Program-made: the position numbers and the translations under genes
In this document: in pieces, positions 42,965 through 54,812 of the stretch
Numbering within the stretch: the stretch's first letter is position 1
Layout: the number at the start of each line of letters is the position of its first letter
Assembly: GCA_013407085.1 (NCBI GenBank)
Contig: JACCGJ010012668.1
Span: forward strand, 1 to 64,000
Direction: 5' to 3'
Length of the DNA: 64,000 nt
From: Atriophallophorus winterbourni
Lineage: Eukaryota > Platyhelminthes > Trematoda > Plagiorchiida > Microphallidae
The notes under the pieces: model-generated
Database searches by the model: none
What the model saw: only the letters and a program-made list of their open reading frames with translations
Told to the model about the DNA's origin: nothing

Positions 42965-44285
42965 TTCGCTGTCTATACAACAGAGGGTGCCCTCCTAACA
43001 TCGGCCCTTCATGCTCTTGTTTTTTGCGGGTATGTGGAGTTCTGCGCATCATCAGAGACACTGTTTTCTAGTCACTTTACGCATCTACAACTTGTGATAT
43101 CTGAATCCTCACATGCAACCCACTGAGATTTAAAATGGGTAAAATGAAGACAATCACATGAGAATACAGCGCGACGGTTTATTGCGGTAAGATTGGCAGA
43201 AATGGGGCATGGGACACATGAGATTCAGCGTATAATCATCCTGATCGCATCTAATAATAGTTAGTGATGGGTTCCAAAATCCGATTTTTAAAAGGCGATG
43301 AATAATAAGAAACCAGTTCCATCTTTTAACGTGAAATATACTTTTGACTTGAAGTGTGGGTGGTTGCACGAAAAATCTGAGTATGCAACAGTATTGCTAA
43401 TAATTTCAACGACAAGTCATTTTTTAATTTGCGAAGGTTCTAGAAACCGTTGAACAACAGTTATTTAGAATTAGCGTGATACTAGATGTATGATCATTAG
43501 CGGCCGTGTTCTTGTCAAATGGTCATCTGAAATCGTACACATCTAATGTAAATTCATGGCGGAATGATTCAAGTTATATTCATCACCAGGCAGTTAAATT
43601 CATTCACAATCCGATGTCTTCCTTAGCCAAATCTACCACGGCAATTGTGAAAAGTTTGAGCATAGCTTTCGGTGTTTATATTCGCACCATCGAGCACCGC
43701 AGTGCCAAAGGAATTCTGAATTCAGATCTATTATCACGTAATGCTGCAACCAGAGAACAGACTGAGTTATGAATACAAACTGCTTGATGGTTCTACCACT
43801 CTGTGCTACTCCTTCGAATTTAAAGCACCAAAGAAGGAAGCATTTTGACTTATTTATGGCTACAGTCAAACGGGGTTGTCCAGTTACACCCAAGAAACAG
43901 TTTAAATTTTTTAATGTTGGTAAGAGCGATTACTTTACAGTAACCATAGGTTAAAAATATATGGATTGCATAGAAACAAAAAAGATGTTTTGTAAGTCAG
44001 CTTATGTATTCTAATGCGATGTTGGGTTTGGTCAACATATAATTTTCAAGTTCAAGCTTTATGCACAAATGATATGTGGGGGCAGAGAGTTCTATATTGA
44101 ACAAACTCGAACAGCAAAGAAAATCCTTCGATAATTTGATCTAAAGTTTAGACAAAATAATATCAGCGTCGTATTGAATTGCACTCTGAACACTTAAGCC
44201 CGGCGAAAATGAAATCGTTGGTTTCGACTATTAAAGTTGCTAACCTGAAGGATTCCAGGATTTATGGTTAAAAAAGTTAATACTT
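42965..44285. other. Unassigned intergenic region
   Basis: Small frames on both strands (for example 43154-43369 minus and 43506-43772 plus) have no recognisable domains. No repeat family was matched. Confidence 0.35.
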
Positions 44286-44354
44286 TACAACAACACAGGA
44301 TTACGTTATGAATAAAAACAGAAAAAATACAATAGTATAAAACAATAGTGAATA

Positions 44355-45412
44355 TCAAGTGTAAGGCTCACGAATGTTATTCTTTTGCATATGTAAGTCC
44401 AATTCCGCTTTAAACGCCGCCAGGCAAGGAGAGTCCACCACATGTTGTGGTAGGGAATTCCAAAGAAATATAGCACGTACGGCGAAAAAATGGCGCCGAC
44501 AATCAATACGGGAACTTGGAACGTAAAGGGATAAGGTATGTCCGCGTGTCACTTTCCCATCACACATATCGAGCAAGTGTTTTAGTGGATGTCCTTTAGT
44601 AGACACAATTCTATATGTCAGAATAATATCACGTCGTATCCTCCTTTGGGTAAAGTCGCATAGACCCAGACGTCGCAATCTTTCGGTGTACGGCACATTG
44701 CGAAGACCAATCACTAACTTTATTGCTCTATGATATATTTTATCGAAGAGAGCAATGTCTTTTCGCAGCCAATGAGCCCAGACCTCTACCGCATACTCCA
44801 TCGTAGGGCGAAGGTAGACATTCATTATCCTTGGTAAGATTACCAGAGAGAATCTTCCAAATATTCTTCGAAAGATACCCAACAATCTGTTTGCCCATCG
44901 ATATATGTTCTGGCAGTGCGCTGTGCTCTTCAGGTTCCCGCTAATCCACACTCCAAGATCTTTTTCCAACGAGCTCCATGCCAGGTTTTCAGTTCCTAAT
45001 CGGTATGTCCAAGGAAAATTCTTGCTAAGATGGAGCATCTTACATTTCTGTATGTTGAATGACATGTCATTCATCGCCGCCCAATTCGACACACTGTCCA
45101 AGTCCATTTGCAGTTTCTCACAATCCTCTGCAGAACTTATTGGCGTCCAAATTTTCATGTCATCCGCGAACAGGACCATTTTGGACGATATGAGGGAGGT
45201 AAATCATTTATGCACAGCAGAAAGAGGAGCGGGCCTAGCACAGATCCTTGTGGGACTCCACTGGTGGTTTTGAACGTTTGGGATAGCGCTCCGTTAACTT
45301 TAACTTGGGCGTCGGGATCTGAGAGATAGTCACAAAACCATGAGAGTAGTGGATCACATATTCCTAAACGCATCAGTTTTTTTAAGAAGCAAATGATGAT
45401 TGACTCTGTCAA
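44355..45412 (-). pseudogene. CR1 ORF2: RT palm, thumb and C-terminus
   Basis: Continues the ORF2 above in two frames. Bases 45412-45155 hold TTSGVPQGSVLGPLLFL and CINDLP. After a shift near 45175, 45179-44355 starts MVLFADDMKIW (intact FADD) and continues KDLGVWISGNL, RRIFGRFS, RPTMEYAVEVW, YHRAIKLVIGLRN, and ends with the FLWNSLPQHVV tail motif. It is otherwise well preserved, so only a few mutations silence the element. Confidence 0.85.
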
Positions 45413-47145
45413 AAGCTTTCGAAATGTCTAGGTAAAAGACGTGGATGCAAGAACTTCTATCCAACTCCTTTGTCCAGTCGTCTAACGCTATGAGAAGATT
45501 CGTTAGACACGAGCAATGAGATCGAAATCCATGCTGCGCTGGCGAAAACAAATTCTGCGATTCAAAGTGTGCAACCATTCTTTTCGAGACTATACGTTCC
45601 ACGAGCTTAGCAATTACAGATGAAAGTGTGACGGGACGATAATTTCCAGCGTCAGATCGGCAACCGCCTTTGAAGATAGGTGTTATCATGCCGGACTTCC
45701 AATCTTTCGGTACAACTCCCTTAAGCAACGAATATTTAAACAGGCTGGAGAGCGGTTCACAAAACTGACGGTGACAGAACCTGAGCACATCCGGTGTGAT
45801 GCCATCCGCTCCTGGGGATTTTCTTACATTTAGTTTGAGTAAATGACTCGCAACAATCATTGGATTTATCGAAATATCGCACAATGTTTCGATTCCTGGT
45901 TCGATTGAATACTCAAAACGTTCCACTAAAACCTTTGGCACGAACACTTTAGAGTAGTAAATTGCTAGAGCATTTGCGGTTTCCAACGCTGTTTCAGTGA
46001 GTTTTTCACCATTCTGGATGGGAAAAATACCTGGTTTGACTTTCGCTTTCGCGTTCATGATTTTGTATAGTAATTTAGGGTTGCGTTCCATTTTTGACAG
46101 CAGCATCAATTGGTGCGCTTCCTTATCCTCTCGAATAAGTGCAGTCACTTTGTTGCGTAACATACGGAAATGTTGCCAAGAAGTAGAAGTATTGTTGGCT
46201 TTGTGCTGCACCCACGCTGCTCGCTTCATTGCTATCCACTTTTTTGTTCTGCTGCGGACAACAAAACGAAGTTCATGGACGCACGTTTTCTGAACGATCT
46301 GTGAGTTCTCGTCTATCTTCAGTTTCAGAAAACCTACAAGTTCGTTCCATTGCGCGTCAGGGCTTATGTTGTCCATCTGAAAATGCGGAATCTGCACGAG
46401 CGATTTACTCAGGGCCAATTTATCTACCCGTCGAACCACCCCATTCGAAGCAAGCGATTTCTGAGTACTGCAAACATAGTCAAACACAAGCACTGAATGG
46501 TCGCTAAGACCCAGCGGAGCCTGGAATTCGATCGCTTCGATAGATTGTTTTTCCGATGTTAACACCAAATCCAAGACAGAGGGGCGGTCAGAACCTCTCC
46601 TCCGGGTGCATTCGTGAACATGGTTGTATAACGGGACTGAATCTAGTACCTCTCTGAATCGGTATTCTAGCGTTTGTGGGGAGTGATCGTCCCTGAGATA
46701 AAGGGTGGACAGATTAAAGTCACCCATAATAAGTGTCGTTGCTTGCTGTGTGCGAGTCAAGCGCTGAAGCACTTGGATCAACCTTTCGTTGTACGATTCC
46801 GTAGATGAAGGGGACCGGTAGACCACACCAATAATGCAAACTTCACCAGACATCAGCGTTAAAGAGCACCAAATTGTATCCTCGAGCGTGAATTCTGTCT
46901 TGTCTATTGGGAGGCACTGGAGTCGATTTTGGTAATAAAGAGCAACACCACCACCACTTCGCTCTCGATCGTTCCTTATCAAATTCATATTTGGAATTGA
47001 TATATCCGTTTCAATCAATTGGGAAGAATACCATGTTTTTGTAATGGCGATAATGTCAGGTGAGTAGCGCGAACATATCTAGGTTAGCTCAGCTAATTTG
47101 TTTGGAAGACTTTGTGCATTTGTATATAAACATCTTATAAAGTTT
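45354..47145 (-). pseudogene. CR1 ORF2: endonuclease and N-terminal RT
   Basis: The endonuclease begins near 47145 (YTNAQSLPNKLAELT, then a stop, then PDIIAITKTW) and is open from 47018: GGGVALYY, GVVYRSPSS, the catalytic MGDFNL, DLVLTSEK and LSDHSVLVF. The conserved ETW glutamate reads KTW, so nicking activity would be lost. The linker has WVQHKAN and NPKLLYKIMNAK. RT follows: KSPGADGITP, PKDWKSGMITPIFK, NYRPVTLSS, QHGFRSHCSC, YLDISKAFDRVNHH. A frameshift near 45380-45400 moves the rest to another frame. Confidence 0.85.
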
Positions 47146-47310
47146 GTGGTGTTCAAATCATTGAAAGTTATCAAAGGGCCGACTCGGTTAGAATCGGAAT
47201 GCTCAAGTTTTTTGGAGCCATCACATGACATTCAGGTTGAACCTCATCATTAGGCGTTCGAGGGTCGGTACTATCCGTTTGCTTGCTACCGGCGATTACC
47301 TTGGTCAAGC

Positions 47311-48429
47311 TCAACTTGACGTTTGGGGGTAGGTTTTTCTATTAGCTTTCCATTCACTTTTGATAGTATCAGTTATTTCGGTTGTGAAGAAGGTTAGCTT
47401 TAAAGGGCTAGGACCTTGCCTTTTATAGTTGGCAGATCGCGGTATCCTAAAAGCATCCACAAGTACGGCATTTTTAATACCAATTGTTTCGGCTAGATAT
47501 TTCCACTGTTTTTGGTCGTGCTCAGACTTTTCTTGAGGTATGTCAGCAGCATCTTCCGGAACACCAAGGATTACAATACTTTTTGGATTACGTTCTTCAC
47601 GAGATTTCTGCGACGACTTTCGCTCCCACCATGGTAGGTCTGCATGGATACGACATGTAGTCTCTGGAACACCTCTAAGAATGTAAGCATTTAATAGTAC
47701 GTTTTCCAAGTCCTCCGCAGATTGCAGCGTTATTCTTAAAAGGCGAGGATCATCCGTGTGAGGAGAATTCAGGTGGCGATTTAATCGAACTATTGACGAG
47801 GGAGTAACCGCGGCCAATCTCATCTGATTGCAGAGTTTAAACCACTCAGCTAAGTCATGTTTTTGCTTAGTTTCAAACAGCGTTCCCTGCGACTCGGTCA
47901 CGTTTGTGCATATAACGCTGAGGTTTACACCCGCGGACTTTATTTTATAATTTGACTCAGTCATTTTAGTAGTGAATTTTTTGAGTCATTTTTCAGTTCC
48001 GTTAAGTCAAGGAGTCACTGATCCCAACGAACGCTTCCCCGTTTTAATCGCCATCTGCGCGGTTATCTGGGCAAATGTTGACCTGCTCGAGTATGATGTA
48101 TTATCTACCGGCTCTTCGGCAGTAACCTCTAAGTCGGGTAACGACGGTGCCTTTATGAAATTTATTGTCAGTTCATTCAGTTTTTGTACGCTGGATTCCA
48201 TTCCATTTAGACGGGTCTCAATATCATATTCAGGGGTTTTCGCCGCCGAAGTCAGCGATTTGTCACATTTCGCATGCACTTTCAACAAACAGGCGTAACA
48301 CGTGACAGACCTCGCCTTAGGACTTACCGATTTTCGGCAAACCGTGCACATGCATCCCGATGCGCTTTGTATCGTTTTCGGGGTCATCCGGTCAGGGTTG
48401 TGTGCTGTACTGTTCCGTTGTGTGTGCAC
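47311..48429 (-). pseudogene. CR1 ORF1: PHD-like finger plus RRM-like region
   Basis: The first piece (48429-48007, 140 codons) has a zinc-binding pattern CMCTVC, VTCYAC, HAKCD, followed by a helical segment and a Ser/Thr-rich stretch. After a break at 47965-48006 the second piece (217 codons) carries a helical segment and NPKSIVILGVPE, typical of the RNA-binding fold of LINE ORF1 proteins, then AFRIPRSANYKRQGP. The product would coat element RNA. The frame break means one protein can no longer be made. Confidence 0.7.
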
Positions 48430-48599
48430 ATGCTGTGGTTCTGTCGAGCGATCGATGATGATTATGTTGAGCGCGACGTAAAGCGTTGCTCACTAATAAG
48501 AGCAAAGTCAGAATTGATTTCGGCGATGTACTTCGGTAGTTGCTCTCACGACGTTGAATATATAACCAGTCGACGGCGAAGAATAAGATCTTTCCGATG

Positions 48600-49370
48600 A
48601 CGCTAATCCCTTTTAAGACTTGAAGCGTATTAAGAGAGTTGCACGCGTAGATCCAATATGGGAAAATCACGATAAATCCGAATTTGCTCTTATTATCGAA
48701 TACCGCTACGAGAGTGGTATATCCAGAAAGCTGACTTCGAGAGGAGTCCAACAAGGTAAAATATGTCCACGTACGTGTAAGTGTAAGAACAGTATATCCT
48801 GATTAACAGGAGCTCAAAATAATGCGACCGCACGGCACGAATATAGCGTTGATGCCGCTATCCAGAGGACTGGTTTTCCTTCAGAAACGGGAGAAATAGA
48901 CCCTGCTTTCCACTAGGCTCTCATATGTAAAAGATTTTAATTATACTTGATTTTCCGACTGAAATGCTGAACGTCCAAGGTTAACACAGCAATAAAATCA
49001 ATAATTTTAGTTGATCATAAAGTGAAAATCACCGTCTTGGAAAATGGCAAGCAACACATTTAGGCAATTAAATGTTATATGGCGGAAAGATAACTATGTA
49101 TAAACAGTCGTAATTAAATTCCTTAAGCAAACAAATTGGCTTAAATGTTGAATGGTAATATAATATGAGAACAGGCAAAATAATGAACATCAACTCCACT
49201 AAGACTCTTCCAGAATTTGTATATTTAATTCAAGGTTTTTAATGGTCTAAAAACCAACAAGCTTAAAAGGAAACAAATGATGGCAAAAAATGAAATGTAC
49301 GTGGATAAAGAAGATAAGGAATTAGATTAAGCAGTATATAAGTGTTCGAGATACGAATGATTCAATAAAA
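48600..49370. other. Spacer between CR1 copies
   Basis: AT-rich; may include CR1 5' leader or 3' tail pieces. No gene recognised. Confidence 0.35.
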
Positions 49371-51700
49371 GTTTGTCTAATTTCGTTTTAAAATCATGCA
49401 AGCTAGTGGAGTGAACAACGGTTGAAGTAAACTGTTCGAAGTAAAACGGACACGGACAGAATAAAAATACCTTCTACAGTTTAAGCGGGAATGGGGTGCC
49501 ACCAGCACATATTCATAGGTCCGATAATTTCTCGTATCCCTTCGCGTGAATAAATCCTGTAAAGGATGTTTTGGGGTATGGAATGTTTTGTAAAGTAAAG
49601 TAAGGTCTCCTCTGATTCGTCGATAGGGAAAGTCAAACAGATTCACTTGAGCTATCCTTTCTTTGTTTCGGATGCTGAGAACTAGTTTTGTTGAGCGGTG
49701 ATAGATTCGCTGCACAGGTTTAAAATCCTTCTTGAGCCACGGAGACCATGACTGGTTTCAAGTATGTATTAATGATCCTTGGGAATATCTTGGACGAAAA
49801 TTTCCCAAATACCAGTTTGAATAGATTTAGGACACGTGTTGCTATTATAAAGACAGTGTTAGTTTGAATTGAGGTTGTCAAACTAGAGCATATCCAGACA
49901 CCTTAATCATTTTCTTCACTGCAATTTTCACGACATGTGAACCTATATGTTCGCTACTCGATTCCCCACATTCATGATCCTGCATTTGTTGAAATTAAAC
50001 GGCAGCTTGTTCTTCAATGACCAGCTGTGAAGCGTATAAGTATTAATAGCAGACAGTCTTCTGGGCTACGGAAGCAACTCCATATCTTTATGTCGTCCGC
50101 AAATAACGAAATGTTACAACGAACAACTTCCGGTACTTTATTGCCTTTTTTACCTAATTAGTCCAATAATCCAGCGTTATCCATAAATTAGATAAACAAG
50201 AATAACTCCGTCTAAATGCATGCTGTTTCCTCGAAAGCAACCGATTATTCTCGAAATGTTTCATCAGATCGTTAACAATGATGCGCTCAGTTAATTTTGA
50301 AATCACCGGTAACAGAGTTACGGGTGGGTAATTAGCTACATCGGAGCGATTTCCTCCTTTTAAATAGGATAAATTATTCTGCGTTTCCAATCTGTAGGAA
50401 TCACTCCATTTGCCAGTGATTGTTCTAAGAGATATGTGAGTGCTTTGTACAGCAAATTCGTACATTGTTTCATTATTAGCAGGGTTATTCCGTCGGCCCC
50501 TGGAGACTTTTCGGCTTCAAGATTAAATAATGCTAGAAAGACGCGTTTCGACGTGACATTTATTTCACTAATGGCAACCGTGGTTGGAATGATTTGATTT
50601 GGGATGTAAATTTCACGTTCTCTCGGGCTGAATATCGATTAGTAAAACGTGGCTAAAGCTTTAGCAGTTTCTGATGCAGTTGCCGTTGGTCCAGCTAACG
50701 TGTTCACGGCCCCACCTTATGGTTTCACTTTAGCTTGATCGTTAACCATACGATAAAGTATTTTGGGGTTGAGCTCCATCATGCGTGATATCTGTTCTCG
50801 GAAGTACTTGTCTTTGATGACAAATTAATTTACTCTGTTCAGCAGTAAATGGAATGTTTCCCAGGTCTCTGATGATGGGTTGTGCCGATGGTGTCTCCAA
50901 GCAATGTTTCGTACCTTTAACCACACACGATTTCGAATTCTTAGTTTAAATTCTAGGTTAACACCTGAGTTCCTGAGGACAAATTCGTAGCTTACTTCAA
51001 TTGAATTCTTAGGATTAGATATTAGACATACCCAAAACTCATTTCAGTTGCTGGTTTCGGGTTGACAGTTAATGGTGTTTTAAGAGTATCACTCAAAGCC
51101 ATAATGATGATCCGTCTAACTGATTTAAGGGCATCATTCGCTCCTACATCTTCAAAAAGATAGTCAAACTGAAGGACGACGTGATCACTCAGTCACAATG
51201 GACTTTCGTAAGCACCGTTATTTAAGTCGTGTTCATTCCTTATTAGAACGAGATCCAAGAGTGAAGGTACGTCGGTTCTGCGGAATTGGGTATTACATTA
51301 AATGTGGTTATAGAGAGGAATATCGTCCAACAACTCAAAGAATACTCTTTCGAAAGAGTGTTCTGGGCAAATGGTACTGCTCTGCAGAATCGGTAAATTG
51401 AAGTAACCTTTAATTAAATATTCACAAGTGAAACTGGAAGTCACCATGAGAATTCTGTCGAGTAGGACCAGATTATATGTTTTCTGTGCAGATGGTAAGC
51501 GATATACTACTCCAAAAACACTAACTTCGCCGTTAGCTAATCGGAGTTAGCACCAAAGTGTATCCTGTAAAACGATGTCTGGATCTGTAATCTCACGGAA
51601 CATGATATTTTAGCTATAATACAAAGCTATTGCTTCTCTCGTTTTACAGTCATGGCGAATAAGTGAAATTCTGTGTAATTTTAGTTGTTAGTTATTTGTT
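49370..51700 (-). mobile_element. Old CR1-type LINE (lineage B), endonuclease to C-terminus
   Basis: Minus strand with many stops. The endonuclease lies at 51700-51050 (ALYYS, FGVVYRLPS, GYFNLP, LLDLVLI, LSDHVVLQFDY), the linker at 50950-50720 and RT at 50550-50155 (SPGADGITL, NYPPVTLLPVISKLTE, QHAFRRSYSCLSNL). After a gap comes the tail at 49715-49377 (RIYHRSTKLVLSIRN, RIRGDLTLLYK, LNCRRYF). The palm with the catalytic aspartates is missing. GDFN of the endonuclease reads GYFN. It is clearly older than its neighbours. Confidence 0.8.
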
Positions 51701-52050
51701 TTGTTGATTTTTTAGCCACGTTCCCGTTACGGCGAGGATTGCTGGTGAACATTTCAGAAAAACTGCACACAGTTCTCAGATTTTGTTTCACATACATTGT
51801 GTGTTGGTGTAAATCATTTCATATTACTTTTTCTCAACTAGGATGGGGTGTGCGAAAGAAGATTCAACATTCAACATTCAAGAATTTGTGGTATAAAAAA
51901 GCTCGTAGCTGTACAACACTACAGGATATTCGTATAAGGACAATAAATATATATACAAAATAAATTGAGTCATTAGGAAGATCGAGAGTTTTGTAGTTCC
52001 AAAAATGTCATGTATTGTCGCTGTATGATGAAAAAAAGTTAATCGTTTGG
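51700..52050. other. Spacer between CR1 copies
   Basis: Contains a 92-codon frame at 51685-51963 with no recognisable domain. Probably leader sequence of the older CR1 copy. Confidence 0.35.
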
Positions 52051-53640
52051 AAAAAGATCATGTTATATAAACGGGATGTAGGGTGGAATTACTACGTATA
52101 AATATATCCAATTTATCCAATCCTCGCACTAGATGATTGGATAACATCTGACGGTAGGGAGTTCCATAAGAAACAAACGCGCACCGAATGGAAGAACCGA
52201 CGGCAGTTCCGGTTGGAATGTGGAATATCAAATGCCAATGTGTGAGTACGAGTGACATGGCTTGACCTGAGGCGAAATAGATGCCTCAGAGGGTGCGCCT
52301 TTGAGTTCATTATTTTGTACGTTAGGATTACATCAAATCTAACCCGTCCGCGAAGCAGTGTATCCAAATTAAGATGTTCAAGTCGATTCTCATATGGTAG
52401 TTTGCGGAGGCAGCCAACCATTTTGATTGCTCTGTGATAAATCCTCTCGAGCAGCTTGATGTCCTTTTGTAGCCACTGTGACCAAGCTTGCACTGAGTAA
52501 TCCATCACCGGGTTAATATACGAATTTAAGAGCATGGGGAATGATTCACGGGAAAAATGTCCGAAAATCCGCCGAAGCATACCTAGCATGCCGCTAGCTC
52601 TGTTGTACACTGCTTAGCATTGCATGCTATTCTTAAGACTTCCACTAATCCATACACCGAGGTCTTTTTCTTTGGTTGTCCATTCAAGTTGGTTTGATCC
52701 AAGTTTGTATGAGAATGGGAAATCTTTGCCTATTTGCAACATTTTACACTTTCGGAAGTTGAATGGAAGTTTGTTTCGCTCCGACCAGCTGTTCAATACA
52801 TCCAAATCGCTTTGTAAGGGCAAACAGTCCGAGTTTGACGTGATTCGCATCCAAACTTTAACATCATCCGCAAAGAAAACCATTTTGGTTATGACAAGTT
52901 TCGGAAGGTCGTTAATGTAGACCAAAAAGAGAAGCGGACCAAGGACCGAACCTTGTGGGAGACCGCTAGTGGCTTCGATTTCCCCAGACATCACACCATC
53001 GATACATACAGTTGCCTTGCGATCAAGAAGGTAACTTCTCAGCCATGTAAGAAGGCATCCATTAATAACAACATCGTGCAGCTTGCTCAGGAATATAGAA
53101 TGGTCCACGCGATCAAAGGACTTTGATATGTCCAAGTAACACGCATGCACACAACCACCATTATCCACTGCCTGCGCCCAGTCATGCAGTGTCCCCAGTA
53201 GGTTAGTTAAGCAAGAACGAGACTTCCTAAATCCATGTTGCTCGCTGGACAGCAAGTTTTGGGCTTCGAGATGACTCACAATTCTTTCGCACACAATTCG
53301 CTCAATAACTTTTGAGATCACTGGAAGGAGTGTAACAAGGCGGTAATTTGCTGGGTCAGAACGAGTTCCACCTTTGTAGATGGGTGTTATAATTTCTCTC
53401 TTCCAGTCATTAGGTACAACACCCTCCCTCAGGGAGTGATTAAATAAATCACAAAGTGGTTCGCACAATTGACTGCCGCATGACTTTAGGATTGCAGGTG
53501 TGATTCCGTCAGCTCCCGGGGACTTGTTGATATTCAACTTACGTAGGTGGTGCTGCACTATTTCCGAACTGATGCATACATCGCGTAAAGTCTCCGGCAC
53601 AAAGAAGGCTAGCGGAGTGCATAATATTTGTTAGGCCGAA
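52050..53640 (-). mobile_element. 5'-truncated CR1-type LINE (lineage B), one stop from an open RT
   Basis: Minus strand. The RT frame 53600-52113 is interrupted by a single in-frame TAA at 52614-52616. Motifs: SPGADGITPAIL, NDWKREIITPIYKGG, QHGFRKSRSCLTNLL, CYLDISKSFDRVDHS, TSGLPQGSVLGPLLFL, FFADDVKVW, KDLGVWISGSLK, then after the stop AVYNRASGMLGMLRRIFG, NPVMDYSVQAW, VILTYKIM and FLWNSLPSDV. It begins abruptly at about 53640 within the linker (FFVPETLRDV), as expected for 5' truncation. Apart from the stop, all RT motifs are intact, so it looks like the youngest CR1 copy here. Confidence 0.87.
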
Positions 53641-53644
53641 TCGT

Positions 53645-54600
53645 CTAGAGTCGGAAATTTGTTTACAAAGATGCCTGATCGTTTGGAAGTTAAACTGTAG
53701 GAATACATTGATCTATAGTGTCAGCTGCATTTGTTTCTGGCACGTCAACTACTGATTGACTTGGTGTTGTTTCTATTGGAATTTGAGGTGCATCTATCTG
53801 TCCAACATGAAATTTTGTTGCGCTTAGTCTAATACCCATGAAGAGGATGTGAAAGAAAATGTGTTCCACAACACATTTCTACAAGAAAAAACTCATATCG
53901 ATTAGTCATTATGAAAACGCTATTTTATTATTTTAATATATTGATTGGTTTAGCACAAGATCGAATTCGAATGAAAGATAAATGGAATACAATATGAATA
54001 TATATTCAAAATGAAATAAAAAAATTTATATAGGCAATTCAGTTTTATAAATGAAAAATGAAGAAATTGATTGCAATATAATGATTTACTCACTGCACAC
54101 TTGACGTTTATGCCAATATATTTTTTGTTTAAGTAACTGTGGTAATTGTGGATTAAGTGCAATTCGAACATAATTTCATCAGTTATAATCTTTATTAAGG
54201 CATCTTGTAATTTAAAACCACTTAACATGAACTTAAGTGCACAGGATATCGGAAATTTTTAAAGACATTCGAAATTTGCAGTCCGATTCTTTCTGAAGCT
54301 GAGAATGATCTACAGCTTATTCATTTTCTGAATTCTGTTGAAACATCTGTGTATATGTTGATGAATGAACTTGTCGTATTCTGATTCACCTATTTTTCTC
54401 ATATACGGGGCTTCTACTGAAGCATATGGCGCATGTGTATTTCAAAGAAAGTGAGACGTTTAAGTAAATTAATCCGTGATTAAATCAGGCAACGAAATGC
54501 GATTTTGTTAAATTATTAATGATTAACATAAAAGAGTGTTCGAATCAATGGTTGTATTCTACTAAGTGGCAGTGGATGATAAACGAACTTAAATTTGCTG
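53645..54600. other. AT-rich intergenic region
   Basis: Small frames only (for example 53950-54228 minus). No feature recognised. Confidence 0.4.
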
Positions 54601-54639
54601 TTGAAATGCACCCTCATCTTGTTCTAAAGGTGCCAAAAA

Positions 54640-54800
54640 TGAAATATACGTATAAGTTGAGAAGCCAAACAAGAAAATGGTTGACATTGCGAAAATAGTG
54701 GCGAGTCACACACGCCACGTCGCATTGCCATCATTGGACACACGTGGCTTTTTATAGGGAAATAGTTTGCCAGACTAAGACCCACCACGTCCTCCGGTTC
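54640..54800 (-). repeat. Dispersed repeat related to 27450-27560
   Basis: On the minus strand it reads GACGTGGTGGGTCTTAG, CCCTATAAAAAGCCACGTG and GTGACTCGCC, in the same order as the + strand copy in ACSL intron 8. Confidence 0.65.
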
Positions 54801-54812
54801 TGCCACCGTTCC

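Larger units (their letters stand above)
44290..48560 (-). mobile_element. Nearly full-length CR1-type LINE (lineage B)
   Basis: The most complete element here, read on the minus strand. ORF1 is in two pieces at 48429-48007 and 47964-47311. ORF2 runs from about 47145 to 44355 in three frames. Domain order is ORF1 zinc finger and RRM-like region, then endonuclease, RT and C-terminal tail, as in CR1/L3 elements. Two frameshifts in RT and one stop near the ORF2 start make it inactive. The 3' end is near 44290 in an AT-rich stretch, and the 5' end lies somewhere past 48430. Lineage B differs from the 1-6.8 kb copies in its thumb: ILTYRIV and RPTMEYAVEVW instead of LIETFK and RPHLEYCIQAW. Confidence 0.85.

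Noticed and set aside
43154..43369. 71-codon minus frame downstream of ACSL
   Set aside because: Too short, with no motif or splice context and several competing frames.
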